Source: Candidatus Flexicrinis proximus
Lineage (GTDB): Bacteria > Chloroflexota > Anaerolineae > Aggregatilineales > Phototrophicaceae
Reading direction: 5' to 3'
NCBI GenBank assembly: GCA_016712885.1
Contig: JADJQF010000007.1
Location: 114,548-178,547 of the forward strand
Length of the DNA stretch: 64,000 nt
Position numbers and translations under genes: made by a program. Each line of letters begins with the position of its first letter. The first letter of the stretch is position 1. The notes under the pieces are model-generated. The model was not told where the DNA came from, did no database searches, and saw only the letters and a program-made list of their open reading frames with translations. Below are positions 1-8,252 of this stretch, piece after piece.

Positions 1-1
1 C

Positions 2-460
2 GCCGCCGACAGGCCGCGCCAGCTTACGCTCACCGATTGCCGTCCCGACCGCCTCGAAGAAATCATCAGCCTGACCTCCGAGCTGCGCCCCCAGTTCGCC
101 GTCCATACCGCTGCAACCCGCGAACAGGGCATCAGCGACCGGCTGCTCGAACAACTGCCGGAGCGGTCACTGGTGATTAACGCCACCGGTATGGGCAAAG
201 ATACCCCCGGTTCTCCAATCTCCGATGCGGCGGTCTTCCCGCGCAATTGCATCGTATGGGAGCTAAACTATCGGGGCGAGTTGGACTTCATGCAGCAGGC
301 GTCTGCCCAGCGCGATGACCGCGGGCTGCGAATCGAGGATGGTTGGCTGTATTTCCTTCATGGCTGGACACAGGTCATCGCGGAAGTCCTCGATGTGCCA
401 ATTGAAGGGGCGGTTTTCGTGGAGCTTGCAGCGATCGCCGCGCAGACCCGAGGTAAATAG
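2..460 (+). CDS. Shikimate dehydrogenase-like protein, C-terminal part (5' truncated by window edge)
   Basis: The open frame runs in from the left edge without a start, so only about 152 C-terminal residues are seen. The motif VINATGMGKDTPGSPI matches the NATP-type loop of the shikimate/quinate dehydrogenase NAD(P)-binding domain. The following WELNYRGELDFMQQA and DGWLYFLHGWTQV match the conserved strand and the last-helix region (DG..ML..QG in AroE). It would be a cytoplasmic NAD(P)-dependent oxidoreductase. It ends 3 bp before a GntR regulator and lies upstream of aldolase, epimerase and sugar-transport genes. This suggests a catabolic AroE paralogue acting on a sugar acid or cyclic polyol and not the aromatic-pathway enzyme, but the substrate is inference. 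Confidence 0.7.
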   Translation, partial: AADRPRQLTLTDCRPDRLEEIISLTSELRPQFAVHTAATREQGISDRLLEQLPERSLVINATGMGKDTPGSPISDAAVFPRNCIVWELNYRGELDFMQQASAQRDDRGLRIEDGWLYFLHGWTQVIAEVLDVPIEGAVFVELAAIAAQTRGK

Positions 461-463
461 AGT

Positions 464-1279
464 ATGGCAGTAGACCGGCATAACCCCATCCCGTTTTATC
501 TGCAGGTGATCGACGCGCTGCGCGCCCAAATCCGCGAAGGCGTCTTCCCGGCGGCTTCGCAGCTTCCCGGCGAACACGAGCTGTGCGCCATGTTCAACGT
601 CAGCCGCACCGTCATCCGGCAGGCGCTGAATGAGCTTGGCCGAGAGGGGCTGATCCTGCGCGAAAAAGGCCGCGGTACTTTTGTGGCACAGCCGAAGATC
701 AAAGAGAAATTCTTCCAGAAACTGACCGGTTTCTATCAGGACATGGTCGACCAGGGTTATCAGCCGGTCACCCAGGTGCTTAAACAGCGCGTGGCCCCCG
801 CCTCGACCCAGATCGCCGAGAAGCTCCGGATCGCCCCGCAGGCCCCGGTCATCGAGATCGAGCGTTTGCGCTTCATCGACGGTGATCCGATGGTGTATGT
901 CACGTCATACCTGCCGTATGCCCGCTGTCCCGATCTGGTGAATACCGATCTGTCCAACCAGTCGCTCTACGAGTATCTCGAACGCGCCTGCGGCATCTTC
1001 ATTACGCGCGGCACCCGCAGCATCGAGGCGGCCCTGGCCAGCGCGCGCGACGCCCAGCTGCTCGGCATCAAGAAAGGCGCGCCGGTAATCCAATTGGACT
1101 CAGTCAGTTATGAGGCAAAAGGGTCGCCCGTTGAGTATTATCATGCCATCCATCGGGGCGACCGGTCGCGGTTCGAGGTTGAACTGGTGCGTATACGCGA
1201 TGAATCACCGGAGGGTATCACCCTCAAATCGCCTGAATCGCTTCCGCCGGGGAATACGCTCACCCCGCGCAAGCGGTGA
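464..1279 (+). CDS. GntR family transcriptional regulator, HutC/UTRA subfamily
   Basis: A 271-residue protein. An N-terminal winged helix-turn-helix (about residues 8-75) carries typical GntR signatures: PFYLQVIDALRAQI, LPGEHELCAMFNVSRTVIRQAL and GLILREKGRGTFV. The remainder (about 95-240) fits a UTRA effector domain, which binds small metabolites such as sugars or sugar phosphates in this subfamily. It starts 3 bp after the preceding gene, so the two are probably co-transcribed. Immediately downstream (1315-1333) lies an inverted repeat over the promoter of the aldolase/transporter genes, its likely target. The usual mode for the family is repression relieved by the pathway substrate. Family assignment is strong; the effector is unknown. 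Confidence 0.92.
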   Translation: MAVDRHNPIPFYLQVIDALRAQIREGVFPAASQLPGEHELCAMFNVSRTVIRQALNELGREGLILREKGRGTFVAQPKIKEKFFQKLTGFYQDMVDQGYQPVTQVLKQRVAPASTQIAEKLRIAPQAPVIEIERLRFIDGDPMVYVTSYLPYARCPDLVNTDLSNQSLYEYLERACGIFITRGTRSIEAALASARDAQLLGIKKGAPVIQLDSVSYEAKGSPVEYYHAIHRGDRSRFEVELVRIRDESPEGITLKSPESLPPGNTLTPRKR

Positions 1280-1293
1280 TTTCTCGCAGTGGT

Positions 1294-1322
1294 TTGACAA
1301 TGCTTTGGCGCAGTGTTACATT
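1294..1322 (+). promoter_or_regulatory. Sigma-70-like promoter of the aldolase/ABC transporter operon
   Basis: A consensus -35 box TTGACA (1294-1299) is followed after exactly 17 bp by TACATT (1317-1322), which matches the -10 box at 4 of 6 positions. It lies in the 70 bp gap between gntR and the aldolase, whose ATG is at 1350 with AGGA at 1337-1340. Confidence 0.65.
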
Positions 1323-1333
1323 CGACCTGTAAC
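1315..1333 (+). promoter_or_regulatory. Probable GntR operator overlapping the -10 box
   Basis: A perfect inverted repeat GTTACA-N7-TGTAAC covers the -10 box and the expected transcription start. Its position, next to the gntR gene and in front of the catabolic genes, is that of a repressor site. Binding is inferred, not shown. Confidence 0.6.
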
Positions 1334-1349
1334 TACAGGATAACAGATT

Positions 1350-2024
1350 ATGGCTCGCTTTGATCGCCTGACCGTCTTTAATACCCTTTACGCAGATGGC
1401 CTCGTCCCGCTGTATTACACCCCTGATCCGGCGGCGGCGCTCAAGGTCGTTCGGGCTACCTTTGCGGGCGGCTGCCGCACCTTCGAGTTCACCAACCGCG
1501 GCGATTTCGCCATTGAAGTCTTCTCGCAGTTGATTAAGGCGGCTGCGGTGGAATGTCCCGGCCTGATCCTGGGCGTTGGCTCGGTGGACGACGCCCCTAC
1601 GGCCGCCCTGTATATCGCGCACGGCGCCAATTTCGTGGTCGGCCCCTCGTTCAGCGCCGACACGGCCCGCCTGTGCAACCGGCGCAAAATCGGCTACGTC
1701 CCCGGCTGCGGCTCGGTGACTGAAATCGCAACCGCCGAAGAACACGGCGCCGAACTGATCAAAGTCTTCCCCGGCAACTCGGTCGGCGGCCCCGGCTTCA
1801 TCAAGGCCGTGATGGCTCCCCGTCCGTGGACCCGCCTGATGCCCACCGGTGGCGTCTCCAGCGATGAGGCGAACCTGAAGGAATGGTTCGGCGCAGGCGC
1901 GGCGGCGGTCGGCATGGGCAGCAATCTAATTAAGGATGAGACGGTTAAAGCTGGCGATTTCGAGACGATCACGCGCCTCACGGCCGAGGCGCTGGCGATG
2001 GTAAAGAAGGTGCGTGGCCGCTAA
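1350..2024 (+). CDS. 2-dehydro-3-deoxy-phosphogluconate (KDPG)-type aldolase
   Basis: 224 residues, close to the usual 205-225 of class I KDPG/KDPGal aldolases, cytoplasmic TIM barrels that split 2-keto-3-deoxy-6-phospho sugar acids into pyruvate and glyceraldehyde 3-phosphate. The motif GAELIKVFPGNSVGG contains the Schiff-base lysine. FEFTNRG sits where the catalytic glutamate region lies, and MPTGGVSSDEANLKEW is the phosphate-binding end of the barrel. It is the first gene after the predicted operator and heads epimerase and transporter genes, so it probably completes breakdown of the imported sugar or sugar acid. The exact stereochemistry (gluconate or galactonate) cannot be read from the sequence. 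Confidence 0.88.
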   Translation: MARFDRLTVFNTLYADGLVPLYYTPDPAAALKVVRATFAGGCRTFEFTNRGDFAIEVFSQLIKAAAVECPGLILGVGSVDDAPTAALYIAHGANFVVGPSFSADTARLCNRRKIGYVPGCGSVTEIATAEEHGAELIKVFPGNSVGGPGFIKAVMAPRPWTRLMPTGGVSSDEANLKEWFGAGAAAVGMGSNLIKDETVKAGDFETITRLTAEALAMVKKVRGR

Positions 2025-2058
2025 CTAAGGCTCTTTTGGTCTTCTTAAAGGTCATGAA

Positions 2059-2937
2059 ATGAAATATGGCGCCAATTCGTTTATCTGGGCCTCGCCTTTC
2101 AGCACCGCCCAATCAATAAGTCTGCTCACTAAAGTCAAAGTGCTGGGCTTCGACGCGATTGAGATCGCCTGCGAAGACCCGGCGCTGGTCGATGTCCGGA
2201 CCCTCAAGGATGCGCTCACGGGCGTGGGCCTGCAGGGGATCATCTGCGGCGCCTTCGGGCCGGATCGCGACCTGTCCAGCGCCGATCCGGCGGTCAGCCA
2301 GAATGCCGAAACTTACATCCGCTGGATGGTCGATGCCGCGGCGGAGATCGGCTCCCCGGTCGTCATCGGCCCCCTGTACGCGTCGGTCGGCAAAGCCCAC
2401 CCCGATACCGAGGCTGGCGCCCGCGCGGAGTGGGAGCGTTCGATCAGCCGGATGCGCCCGCTGGCCGAATATGCCGGAGCGCACGGAGTCAAGCTGGCGA
2501 TCGAACCGCTGAACCGCTTCGAGACCGACCTGATCAACGTCGCCCAACAGGCGCTCGAATACTGCGACGCTGTCGGCAGCCCGCATCTGGGTCTGCACCT
2601 GGATACCTTCCACATGCACATCGAGGAGTCCAACAGCGCTGCAGCCATCCGTGCAGCCGGGCCGCGCCTCTTTCACCTCCACGCCAGCGAGAATGACCGC
2701 GGTGTGCCTGGCGCGGGTCAGGTGGCCTGGCGCGCGATCTTCGATGCCCTGCGCGACATCGCCTATGAGGGCGTCGTGGGTATCGAATCGTTCACGCCCG
2801 AGGTCAAATCCATCGCCCGCGCGGTCTGTATCTGGCGCAAGCTCGCGCCAGATCAGGACACCATCGCCCGCGAGGGGTTGGCGTTCCTGCGCAGCCTCGA
2901 CACCCCGGAGGACACGACATGGTCGACCCGGCCGTAG
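2059..2937 (+). CDS. Sugar phosphate isomerase/epimerase (xylose isomerase-like TIM barrel)
   Basis: 292 residues with the four metal ligands of the tagatose/psicose 3-epimerase family visible in order: E in AIEPLNRFE, D in LHLDTFHMHIEE, H in FHLHASENDRG and E in GVVGIESF. These proteins bind Mn or Co and epimerise or isomerise ketoses. The tight PLNRFE and ENDRG motifs place it nearer D-tagatose 3-epimerase-like enzymes than hydroxypyruvate isomerase or endonuclease IV. Its last 19 bases overlap the next gene, an RbsA-type ATPase, so translation is probably coupled. It presumably acts on the sugar imported by that transporter. Confidence 0.88.
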   Translation: MKYGANSFIWASPFSTAQSISLLTKVKVLGFDAIEIACEDPALVDVRTLKDALTGVGLQGIICGAFGPDRDLSSADPAVSQNAETYIRWMVDAAAEIGSPVVIGPLYASVGKAHPDTEAGARAEWERSISRMRPLAEYAGAHGVKLAIEPLNRFETDLINVAQQALEYCDAVGSPHLGLHLDTFHMHIEESNSAAAIRAAGPRLFHLHASENDRGVPGAGQVAWRAIFDALRDIAYEGVVGIESFTPEVKSIARAVCIWRKLAPDQDTIAREGLAFLRSLDTPEDTTWSTRP

Positions 2938-4436
2938 TCCTCGACATGCGCGGCATCAGCAAGACCTTTCCGGGGGTAAAAGCGCTGGATAACGTGAATT
3001 TCGATCTGGTGCGCGGTGAAGTCCATGCCCTGTGCGGTGAAAACGGCGCGGGCAAATCCACCCTCATCAAAATCCTGTGCGGCGCTTACCGTCCCGACAC
3101 CGGCAGCATCACGCTTGAAGGCACGCCCATTACCTTCCACCATCCTGCCGAGGCGCAGCACAACGGCATCAGTATCATCTATCAGGAATTCAACTTGCTG
3201 CCCGACCGCACCATCGCCCAGAATATCTTTCTGGGACGCGAACCGATGCGCGGTTTCCGCGTCGACGATGCCAAAATGAACGCCGATACCCGCGCCCTGC
3301 TCAACAGCGTCGAGATCGATATCGACCCGCGCACGCCGGTTGGAGAACTGCGCGTCGCCCAGCAGCAGGTCGTCGAAATCGCCAAAGCGATCTCGTTTAA
3401 CGCCAAAATTCTGCTGATGGACGAGCCGACCGCGGCGCTTTCGCCCAACGAGGTCGACAGCCTGATGGCGCTCGTCAAACGCCTGTCCGCGCGCGGCGTC
3501 ACAGTGGTCTACATCTCGCACCGCCTCGACGAAATTTACCGCATTGCCGACCGGGCGACTGTTCTCAAAGACGGCCAGCACATTCTCACCGCGCCGCTCA
3601 GCACGCTCAAGCAGCGCGACCTCGTTACCGCGATGGTCGGCCGCGAACTCAGCGACCTTTTTCCGCCGCTGGCTGATCCCGCGGCGATCGGGGAGCCGAT
3701 CCTGGACGTGCGCGGGGTGTATGTCAGCGATTGGCTCAAGGACATCAGCTTCACCGTCCGGCGCGGCGAAATCCTGGGCATCGCCGGCCTGGAAGGTTCC
3801 GGCCGCACGTTTCTGGCGCGTGCGTTATTCGGCGCCGAGCGGATCAGCCGCGGGAGCGTCACGCTGCTCGGTAAAGCGCTCCATCTGCGCCGCCCCTCCG
3901 ACGCGATTCAGGCGGGCATCGGCTTCATCACCGAAGACCGCAAGCGCGAAGGGCTGATGCTTCCGATGTCGATCCGCCGCAATATCGCGCTGCCCAGCCT
4001 GCGCCTGCGCCAGCGCTTCGGCCTGATCGAGTTTGCCAAAGAAGCGCAGACGGTCGAACACTATACGGAGTCGCTGGATGTGCGCGGTGCCGGGCAGCAC
4101 ACCGAAGTCCAGTTCCTGAGCGGCGGCAACCAGCAAAAAGTCGTGCTGGCTAAATGGCTGGCGACCGAAGCCCGCATGCTGATCTTTGATGAACCCACCC
4201 GCGGCATCGACGTCGGCGCCAAGGCGAGCATCCACACGCTGATGCGTAAACTCGCCTCCGAGGGGATCGGCGTCATTATGATCTCCTCCGAACTGCCGGA
4301 GATCATCGGCATGAGTGACCGTATCCTGGTCATGAAGCGCGGCGAACTGGTGGCTGAGTTCCCGGCCGGAAATCTGTCTGAAGCTGAGATCATGGCCGCC
4401 GCGACCGGCACCACCCTGGCGAAGGGAGTTGCCTGA
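2919..4436 (+). CDS. Sugar ABC transporter ATP-binding protein, RbsA/MglA type (tandem ATPase)
   Basis: 505 residues, the normal length for the fused double-ATPase subunit of ribose/galactose-type importers. The first domain has Walker A GENGAGKST (residues 40-48), signature LRVAQQQVVEIAKAIS and Walker B ILLMDEPTAAL. The second has the degenerate Walker A GLEGSGRT typical of this family and signature LSGGNQQKVVLAKW. The start at 2919 overlaps the epimerase gene; an internal ATG at 2946 is a less likely alternative. The stop overlaps the first base of the permease gene (TGATG), the usual tight coupling. Together with the two permeases and the binding protein it makes a complete importer. Confidence 0.93.
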   Translation: MVDPAVVLDMRGISKTFPGVKALDNVNFDLVRGEVHALCGENGAGKSTLIKILCGAYRPDTGSITLEGTPITFHHPAEAQHNGISIIYQEFNLLPDRTIAQNIFLGREPMRGFRVDDAKMNADTRALLNSVEIDIDPRTPVGELRVAQQQVVEIAKAISFNAKILLMDEPTAALSPNEVDSLMALVKRLSARGVTVVYISHRLDEIYRIADRATVLKDGQHILTAPLSTLKQRDLVTAMVGRELSDLFPPLADPAAIGEPILDVRGVYVSDWLKDISFTVRRGEILGIAGLEGSGRTFLARALFGAERISRGSVTLLGKALHLRRPSDAIQAGIGFITEDRKREGLMLPMSIRRNIALPSLRLRQRFGLIEFAKEAQTVEHYTESLDVRGAGQHTEVQFLSGGNQQKVVLAKWLATEARMLIFDEPTRGIDVGAKASIHTLMRKLASEGIGVIMISSELPEIIGMSDRILVMKRGELVAEFPAGNLSEAEIMAAATGTTLAKGVA

Positions 4437-5407
4437 TGGCCGAGACCCTCAAATCTCCCGAGCCGGGGATCGGCGTCCCGCGTTTCCGCTTGAGCCTGCG
4501 ATCCTTTGGCATCTATCTGGTCCTGCTTGGCATGGTCGTTGCCGCTTCGCTGTTTGTCCCTGGCTTCGCCACGGCGCAGACCGCCATCAATATCTTCCAG
4601 CGTTCCGTCGCACTCGGGCTGGTCAGCATCGGGCAGACCTTCGTGATCATCGGCGGGTCGCTCGATCTGTCGGTCGCCGCGACCATCAGCACGATTTCCG
4701 TCATCACCGCCGTCCTGATGGACAACAAGACCGAAAACATGGTCTGGGCCACTTTGGCCGCTCTGGCGATGGGCGCGGTGATCGGCGCGGTCAACGGCAC
4801 GCTCGTCACGCGCTTCAAGATCAATGCCTTCATCGCCACTCTCGGCTCAGGGTTGATCCTGCAGGGCATCCTGTTCTCCAATGTCGATAACTACGCCGGC
4901 AAAGTCCCGGAACCGTTCCAGGGGTTGGCCTATGCAGAAGCATTGGGCATCCCCCTCGGCGTCTTTGTGCTGATCGCGATCGTGCTCCTCGCCTGGGTCA
5001 TCCTGCGCTATACCCGTTTCGGCTATCACCTGTATGCCGTGGGCGGTAACGAGTCGATCGCCCGTCTTTCCGGCGTTCGTACCGGGCGGGTCCTGCTCGG
5101 CGCGCACATTCTCGCCGGGATCGGTGCGGCACTGGCCGCCATTATCCTGATCGCGCGGCTGCGCGCCGGCGGCCCGCGGGTAGGGGACGGTTTCGACCTC
5201 GACTCGATTGCAGCGGTGGTCGTTGGTGGCGCGCTGCTCAGCGGCGGGCGCGGCAGTGTGTGGGGGACGCTGGCCGGCGTACTGATCGTCTCGGTCCTCA
5301 GCACGATTTTCAATTATCTCGATGTCGGCGCCTTCGCGCAGGACGTCATCCGCGGCGTCGTACTGATCGCCGTCGTCGCCCTTTACTCATATCGTGCGCG
5401 CCGGTAG
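4436..5407 (+). CDS. Sugar ABC transporter permease, RbsC type (first of two)
   Basis: 323 residues and strongly hydrophobic, with about eight to ten membrane segments, fitting the BPD_transp_2 family. Family hallmarks are LVSIGQTFVIIGGSLDLSVAAT, ATLGSGLILQGI-like loops, the cytoplasmic AVGGNESIARLSGVRTGRV stretch and GGALLSGGRGSVWGTLAG near the end. Its ATG overlaps the stop of the ATPase gene by one base. Two different permeases follow one ATPase here, so the channel is probably a heterodimer, as in some autoinducer-2 and erythritol/xylitol-type systems. Confidence 0.92.
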   Translation: MAETLKSPEPGIGVPRFRLSLRSFGIYLVLLGMVVAASLFVPGFATAQTAINIFQRSVALGLVSIGQTFVIIGGSLDLSVAATISTISVITAVLMDNKTENMVWATLAALAMGAVIGAVNGTLVTRFKINAFIATLGSGLILQGILFSNVDNYAGKVPEPFQGLAYAEALGIPLGVFVLIAIVLLAWVILRYTRFGYHLYAVGGNESIARLSGVRTGRVLLGAHILAGIGAALAAIILIARLRAGGPRVGDGFDLDSIAAVVVGGALLSGGRGSVWGTLAGVLIVSVLSTIFNYLDVGAFAQDVIRGVVLIAVVALYSYRARR

Positions 5408-5416
5408 GAGCGGAAA

Positions 5417-6409
5417 ATGGCCCAGGCAACGCTCGACCGTAACGCCCCTGAGAGTTTTATCCAGCGCGTGCGCCCGTATTTCACCCGGCTTCCGGTGATC
5501 TACTGGGTGATGGCGCTGCTGCTGGTCTTCATCTATATCCGGACGCCCAACTTTTTTACGCCCAATTCGCTCATCGCGTTTATCCGCAATGCCGCGCCGC
5601 TGATCGTCATTGCCATCGGCCAGATGTTCGTACTCGTCAGCGGCGAGATCGACCTGTCCGTCGGCTCGCTCATCACCGTAGCGGCGGCGCTGGCGGCCAA
5701 GGTCATCGACAGCGACAACGCCAACATCCCGTCCGCGGTCCTGATCATCGTCCTCGTCACACTGGCTGTCGCCCTCACCAATGGCATCGTCACCACCTTC
5801 TTCAAAGTCCCTTCCTTCGTGACCACGCTCGCCATGCTTCTGATCGCTCAGGGGATTATCTCGATCGTCACCGGCGGGGCAGCGGGCGGCGGCCTCACGC
5901 CGGAATTTCGCGCGTTGGGACGCGGAAACGTCGGCGATACGAACATCCCCATCGCCCTGATCGTCACGCTGCTCATCTATGGGTTAGCCGTGATCATCAT
6001 GCAGTTCACCACTCTCGGACGCAATATCTACGCGGTGGGCAGCAACCCCGCTGCCGCCGCGCTGTCCGGCGTGCGGGTCGGCGGGGTCAAGATCATGGCC
6101 TTTATCCTGTGCAGCTGCTGCGCCGCGATGAGCGCGGTGCTGCTGGTCGGCTTCAGCGGGATGTCCTCGCTGCAGGTCGGCTCCGGTAAGGAATTTCAGG
6201 CCATCAGCGCGGCAGTACTGGGAGGTGTCGCGCTGACGGGCGGGCGGGGTGGAGTGACCGGTGCGGTCGCCGGCGCGCTTACGCTCGAATTGCTGTTCCG
6301 CTTCCTCAATTTACTCTCTCTCCCGCTGCCGTACAGGCTCACTGTGCAGGGGCTGATCATCCTGGGCGCGGTGGCTGCCAGCGGCTATCGGGGCAGAAAC
6401 AGACAGTAA
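5417..6409 (+). CDS. Sugar ABC transporter permease, RbsC type (second of two)
   Basis: 330 residues, a paralogue of the preceding permease, starting 9 bp after it. It shows the same family motifs (IAIGQMFVLVSGEIDLSVGS, AVGSNPAAAALSGVRVGGV, LGGVALTGGRGGVTGAVAG) and many membrane helices. Residues 28-45 form the first membrane segment. It should form the transmembrane channel with the other permease. After it come 150 bp, including a short palindrome (6408-6422), before the binding-protein gene; this may help set unequal expression of the two parts of the operon. Confidence 0.92.
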   Translation: MAQATLDRNAPESFIQRVRPYFTRLPVIYWVMALLLVFIYIRTPNFFTPNSLIAFIRNAAPLIVIAIGQMFVLVSGEIDLSVGSLITVAAALAAKVIDSDNANIPSAVLIIVLVTLAVALTNGIVTTFFKVPSFVTTLAMLLIAQGIISIVTGGAAGGGLTPEFRALGRGNVGDTNIPIALIVTLLIYGLAVIIMQFTTLGRNIYAVGSNPAAAALSGVRVGGVKIMAFILCSCCAAMSAVLLVGFSGMSSLQVGSGKEFQAISAAVLGGVALTGGRGGVTGAVAGALTLELLFRFLNLLSLPLPYRLTVQGLIILGAVAASGYRGRNRQ

Positions 6410-6559
6410 CCGGCGGCCGGTTGTCGAGTGCGCTGGCCGCTCAGGACTGAAAGCTGAATGTCGATGAGGTGTGATAAAGGGGGTGATGCCTGATGTGATG
6501 ATGTCATTACCGGATTGCAGGATAAGTTTCAGTCAGAGAGAAGACTAGGAGAATACTCT

Positions 6560-7723
6560 ATGCGTAACCCTTCGTTTGTTCGTCTCGCCGTCGTCCTCGG
6601 CCTGCTTTTGTTGGTCGTTAATCTGGTGCCGATGGCCCAGGATCCCACTCCGAACCCCTTCATGTCGATGGGCGATCTCGAACGTCAGCTCGGCCTGCTC
6701 GAAGAAGAACCGCTCGGCGACCCCGAGACCCCGTGGCTCCAGATGTATGCCACCGAAGAGATGGTCGACACTTCGATGTACGTCACCGAAGGTCCGTGGA
6801 ACATCTGCTTCAGCAACGCGTCTGTCGGCAACAACTGGCGTGTCTCCGGCTTCGGCGTGATGAACGCTGATGTACAGGCACTCATCGACGAAGGCAAGGT
6901 TGCTGAGTTCATCGTCACCGACGCCGGCGAGAATGCCGACAAGCAGATCAGCGATATCGACGACCTGCTCACCCGTGACTGTGACATCATCATCATCAGC
7001 CCCACCAGCACCGAACAGCTTACCCCGGCCGTCGAAAAGGCTGCCGAGTCGGGTATCCCGGTCATCGTGTTTGACCGCGGCGTCAATACCACCGACTACA
7101 CCACCTTCATTCACCCGATCGGTGGTTATGCGTTCGGTCATGTCGGCGCGACATGGCTGGTCGATCAGATTGAAGGCGCCGGCAACGTGCTGGCCCTCCG
7201 CATCCTCCCCGGCGTCGACGTCCTCGAAACCCGCTGGCTGGCCGCCGAACAAATCTTCTCGGCCAACCCGGACATCAGCGTCGTCGGTGTCGAATTCAAC
7301 GATAACGACCCCGCCAAGACCAAGTCGATCGTCACCGATTACATCCAGCGCGTCGGCCAGATCGACGGTGTGTGGATGGACGCCGGCGAGACCAGCGTCG
7401 CGGTCTACGAAGCCTTCATCGACCAGGGAATGCCCGTCCCGCCGATCACCAGCGAAGACGTCAACGGCTGGCTGAAGGTGTGGAGCGACGAAGAGCTGAA
7501 TTCGATCGCCGTCACCTATCCGTCGTTCCAGTGGCGTACAGCCATCGCTGCCGCCGTGATGATCCTCGAAGGCCAGCCGGTTCCGAAGGAATGGGTCCTG
7601 CCGCAGCCGTTTGTCACCAACGAAACCGTCGTCGACTATGTTCAGCCCGAACTGCCTGACACCTACTACGTGTTCAGCAGCGGCGCGACAATCGAAGGTT
7701 ATCTCGACAGCCTGATGGACTAG
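6560..7723 (+). CDS. Sugar ABC transporter substrate-binding protein, RbsB-like
   Basis: 387 residues from the chosen ATG at 6560, which has AGGAGA at 6547-6552 and is followed at once by a signal peptide (MRNPSFVRLAVVLGLLLLVV). A longer reading from 6515 lacks both. The body has the type 1 periplasmic-binding fold: ICFSNASVGNNWRVSGFGVM at the start of lobe 1, IIIISPTSTEQLTPAVEKA, GIPVIVFDRGVNTTDYT and GVWMDAGETSVAVYEAFIDQG. An unusual acidic insert of about 60 residues lies between the signal peptide and lobe 1. It is the last gene of the operon and would deliver the sugar to the RbsC-type permeases. Confidence 0.9.
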   Translation: MRNPSFVRLAVVLGLLLLVVNLVPMAQDPTPNPFMSMGDLERQLGLLEEEPLGDPETPWLQMYATEEMVDTSMYVTEGPWNICFSNASVGNNWRVSGFGVMNADVQALIDEGKVAEFIVTDAGENADKQISDIDDLLTRDCDIIIISPTSTEQLTPAVEKAAESGIPVIVFDRGVNTTDYTTFIHPIGGYAFGHVGATWLVDQIEGAGNVLALRILPGVDVLETRWLAAEQIFSANPDISVVGVEFNDNDPAKTKSIVTDYIQRVGQIDGVWMDAGETSVAVYEAFIDQGMPVPPITSEDVNGWLKVWSDEELNSIAVTYPSFQWRTAIAAAVMILEGQPVPKEWVLPQPFVTNETVVDYVQPELPDTYYVFSSGATIEGYLDSLMD

Positions 7724-7726
7724 GGA

Positions 7727-7886
7727 CTGGTTTGCATTCAGTTTTGTGGAAGCGCTGCTTCCACCCCTCCGCGAGGGACTTGCGCCCCTCGACCCCACAT
7801 CTGCGATTTTGTGGCGCTCACGCCGCAAAATCGCAGATGTGGGGTGCAGGAGTGGAACCCCGTAGTAAGTGCATAACACGCTCTGG
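7727..7886 (-). repeat. Multi-hairpin interspersed repeat, copy R1
   Basis: Begins 3 bp after the stop of the binding-protein gene. Read on the minus strand it has an outer end AGCGTGTTATGCACT, a central perfect palindrome built on GCGATTTTG (stem around 7802-7835), a GAGGGGCGCAAG-TCCCTC hairpin with a GCAA loop, a GGAAGC-AGC-GCTTCC hairpin and a degenerate opposite end. The same architecture recurs about ten times in this window. Confidence 0.85.
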
Positions 7887-7900
7887 AACAGGGCTTGCAG

Positions 7901-7936
7901 ACAGGGGCGCGCCGCAAGGGGCGCCCCTGTTCTTTG
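7901..7936 (+). terminator. Rho-independent terminator of the sugar operon
   Basis: A perfect 10 bp stem (ACAGGGGCGC at 7901-7910 with GCGCCCCTGT at 7921-7930) and a 10 nt loop, followed by TTCTTT. It lies downstream of the transporter operon and copy R1. Confidence 0.7.
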
Positions 7937-8200
7937 ACCCGCAGCCTATTCCGGCGCGCACCCGCCAACACACCACGGACGATGGTCCTACGCCGTAAAG
8001 GATCATGCGAGCGGCCGTCTTTGGCCGCAGATGTGAACAAGGCGCAACTGACCGGAAACAACCGGATGGCCCCTCCGCAGTACCGTCAGCCGTAGGTCCG
8101 CAATACTACCCGCACCTTTTTGCCTGCACTCCGCCCCCTCAGAACCGGCGATTCAGCAGTCTGGCGACCCTAAATTTAATATCATTCCAACATTTCTATA
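7937..8200. other. Intergenic region without recognisable gene
   Basis: No coding signal with a ribosome binding site was found. The only structure is a short hairpin GCGGCC/GGCCGC at 8011-8028. The sequence becomes AT-rich toward 8160, leading into the promoter of the next gene. Confidence 0.5.
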
Positions 8201-8223
8201 CAACTTCGAATCAAAACTGACGC

Positions 8224-8247
8224 TATAATGTGCCTATCATCTGGAGG
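8224..8247 (+). promoter_or_regulatory. -10 box and ribosome binding site of the giant surface gene
   Basis: A perfect TATAAT (8224-8229) follows an AT-rich stretch; the -35 region (near 8201) is poor. GGAGG at 8243-8247 is well placed for the ATG at 8253. The implied leader is very short, under 20 nt. Confidence 0.55.
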
Positions 8248-8252
8248 CCTCC

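Noticed and set aside
7727..7886. Simple terminator for the sugar operon
   Set aside because: The structure recurs about ten times with inverted ends and several hairpins, so it is a repeat element; a separate normal terminator follows at 7901-7936.
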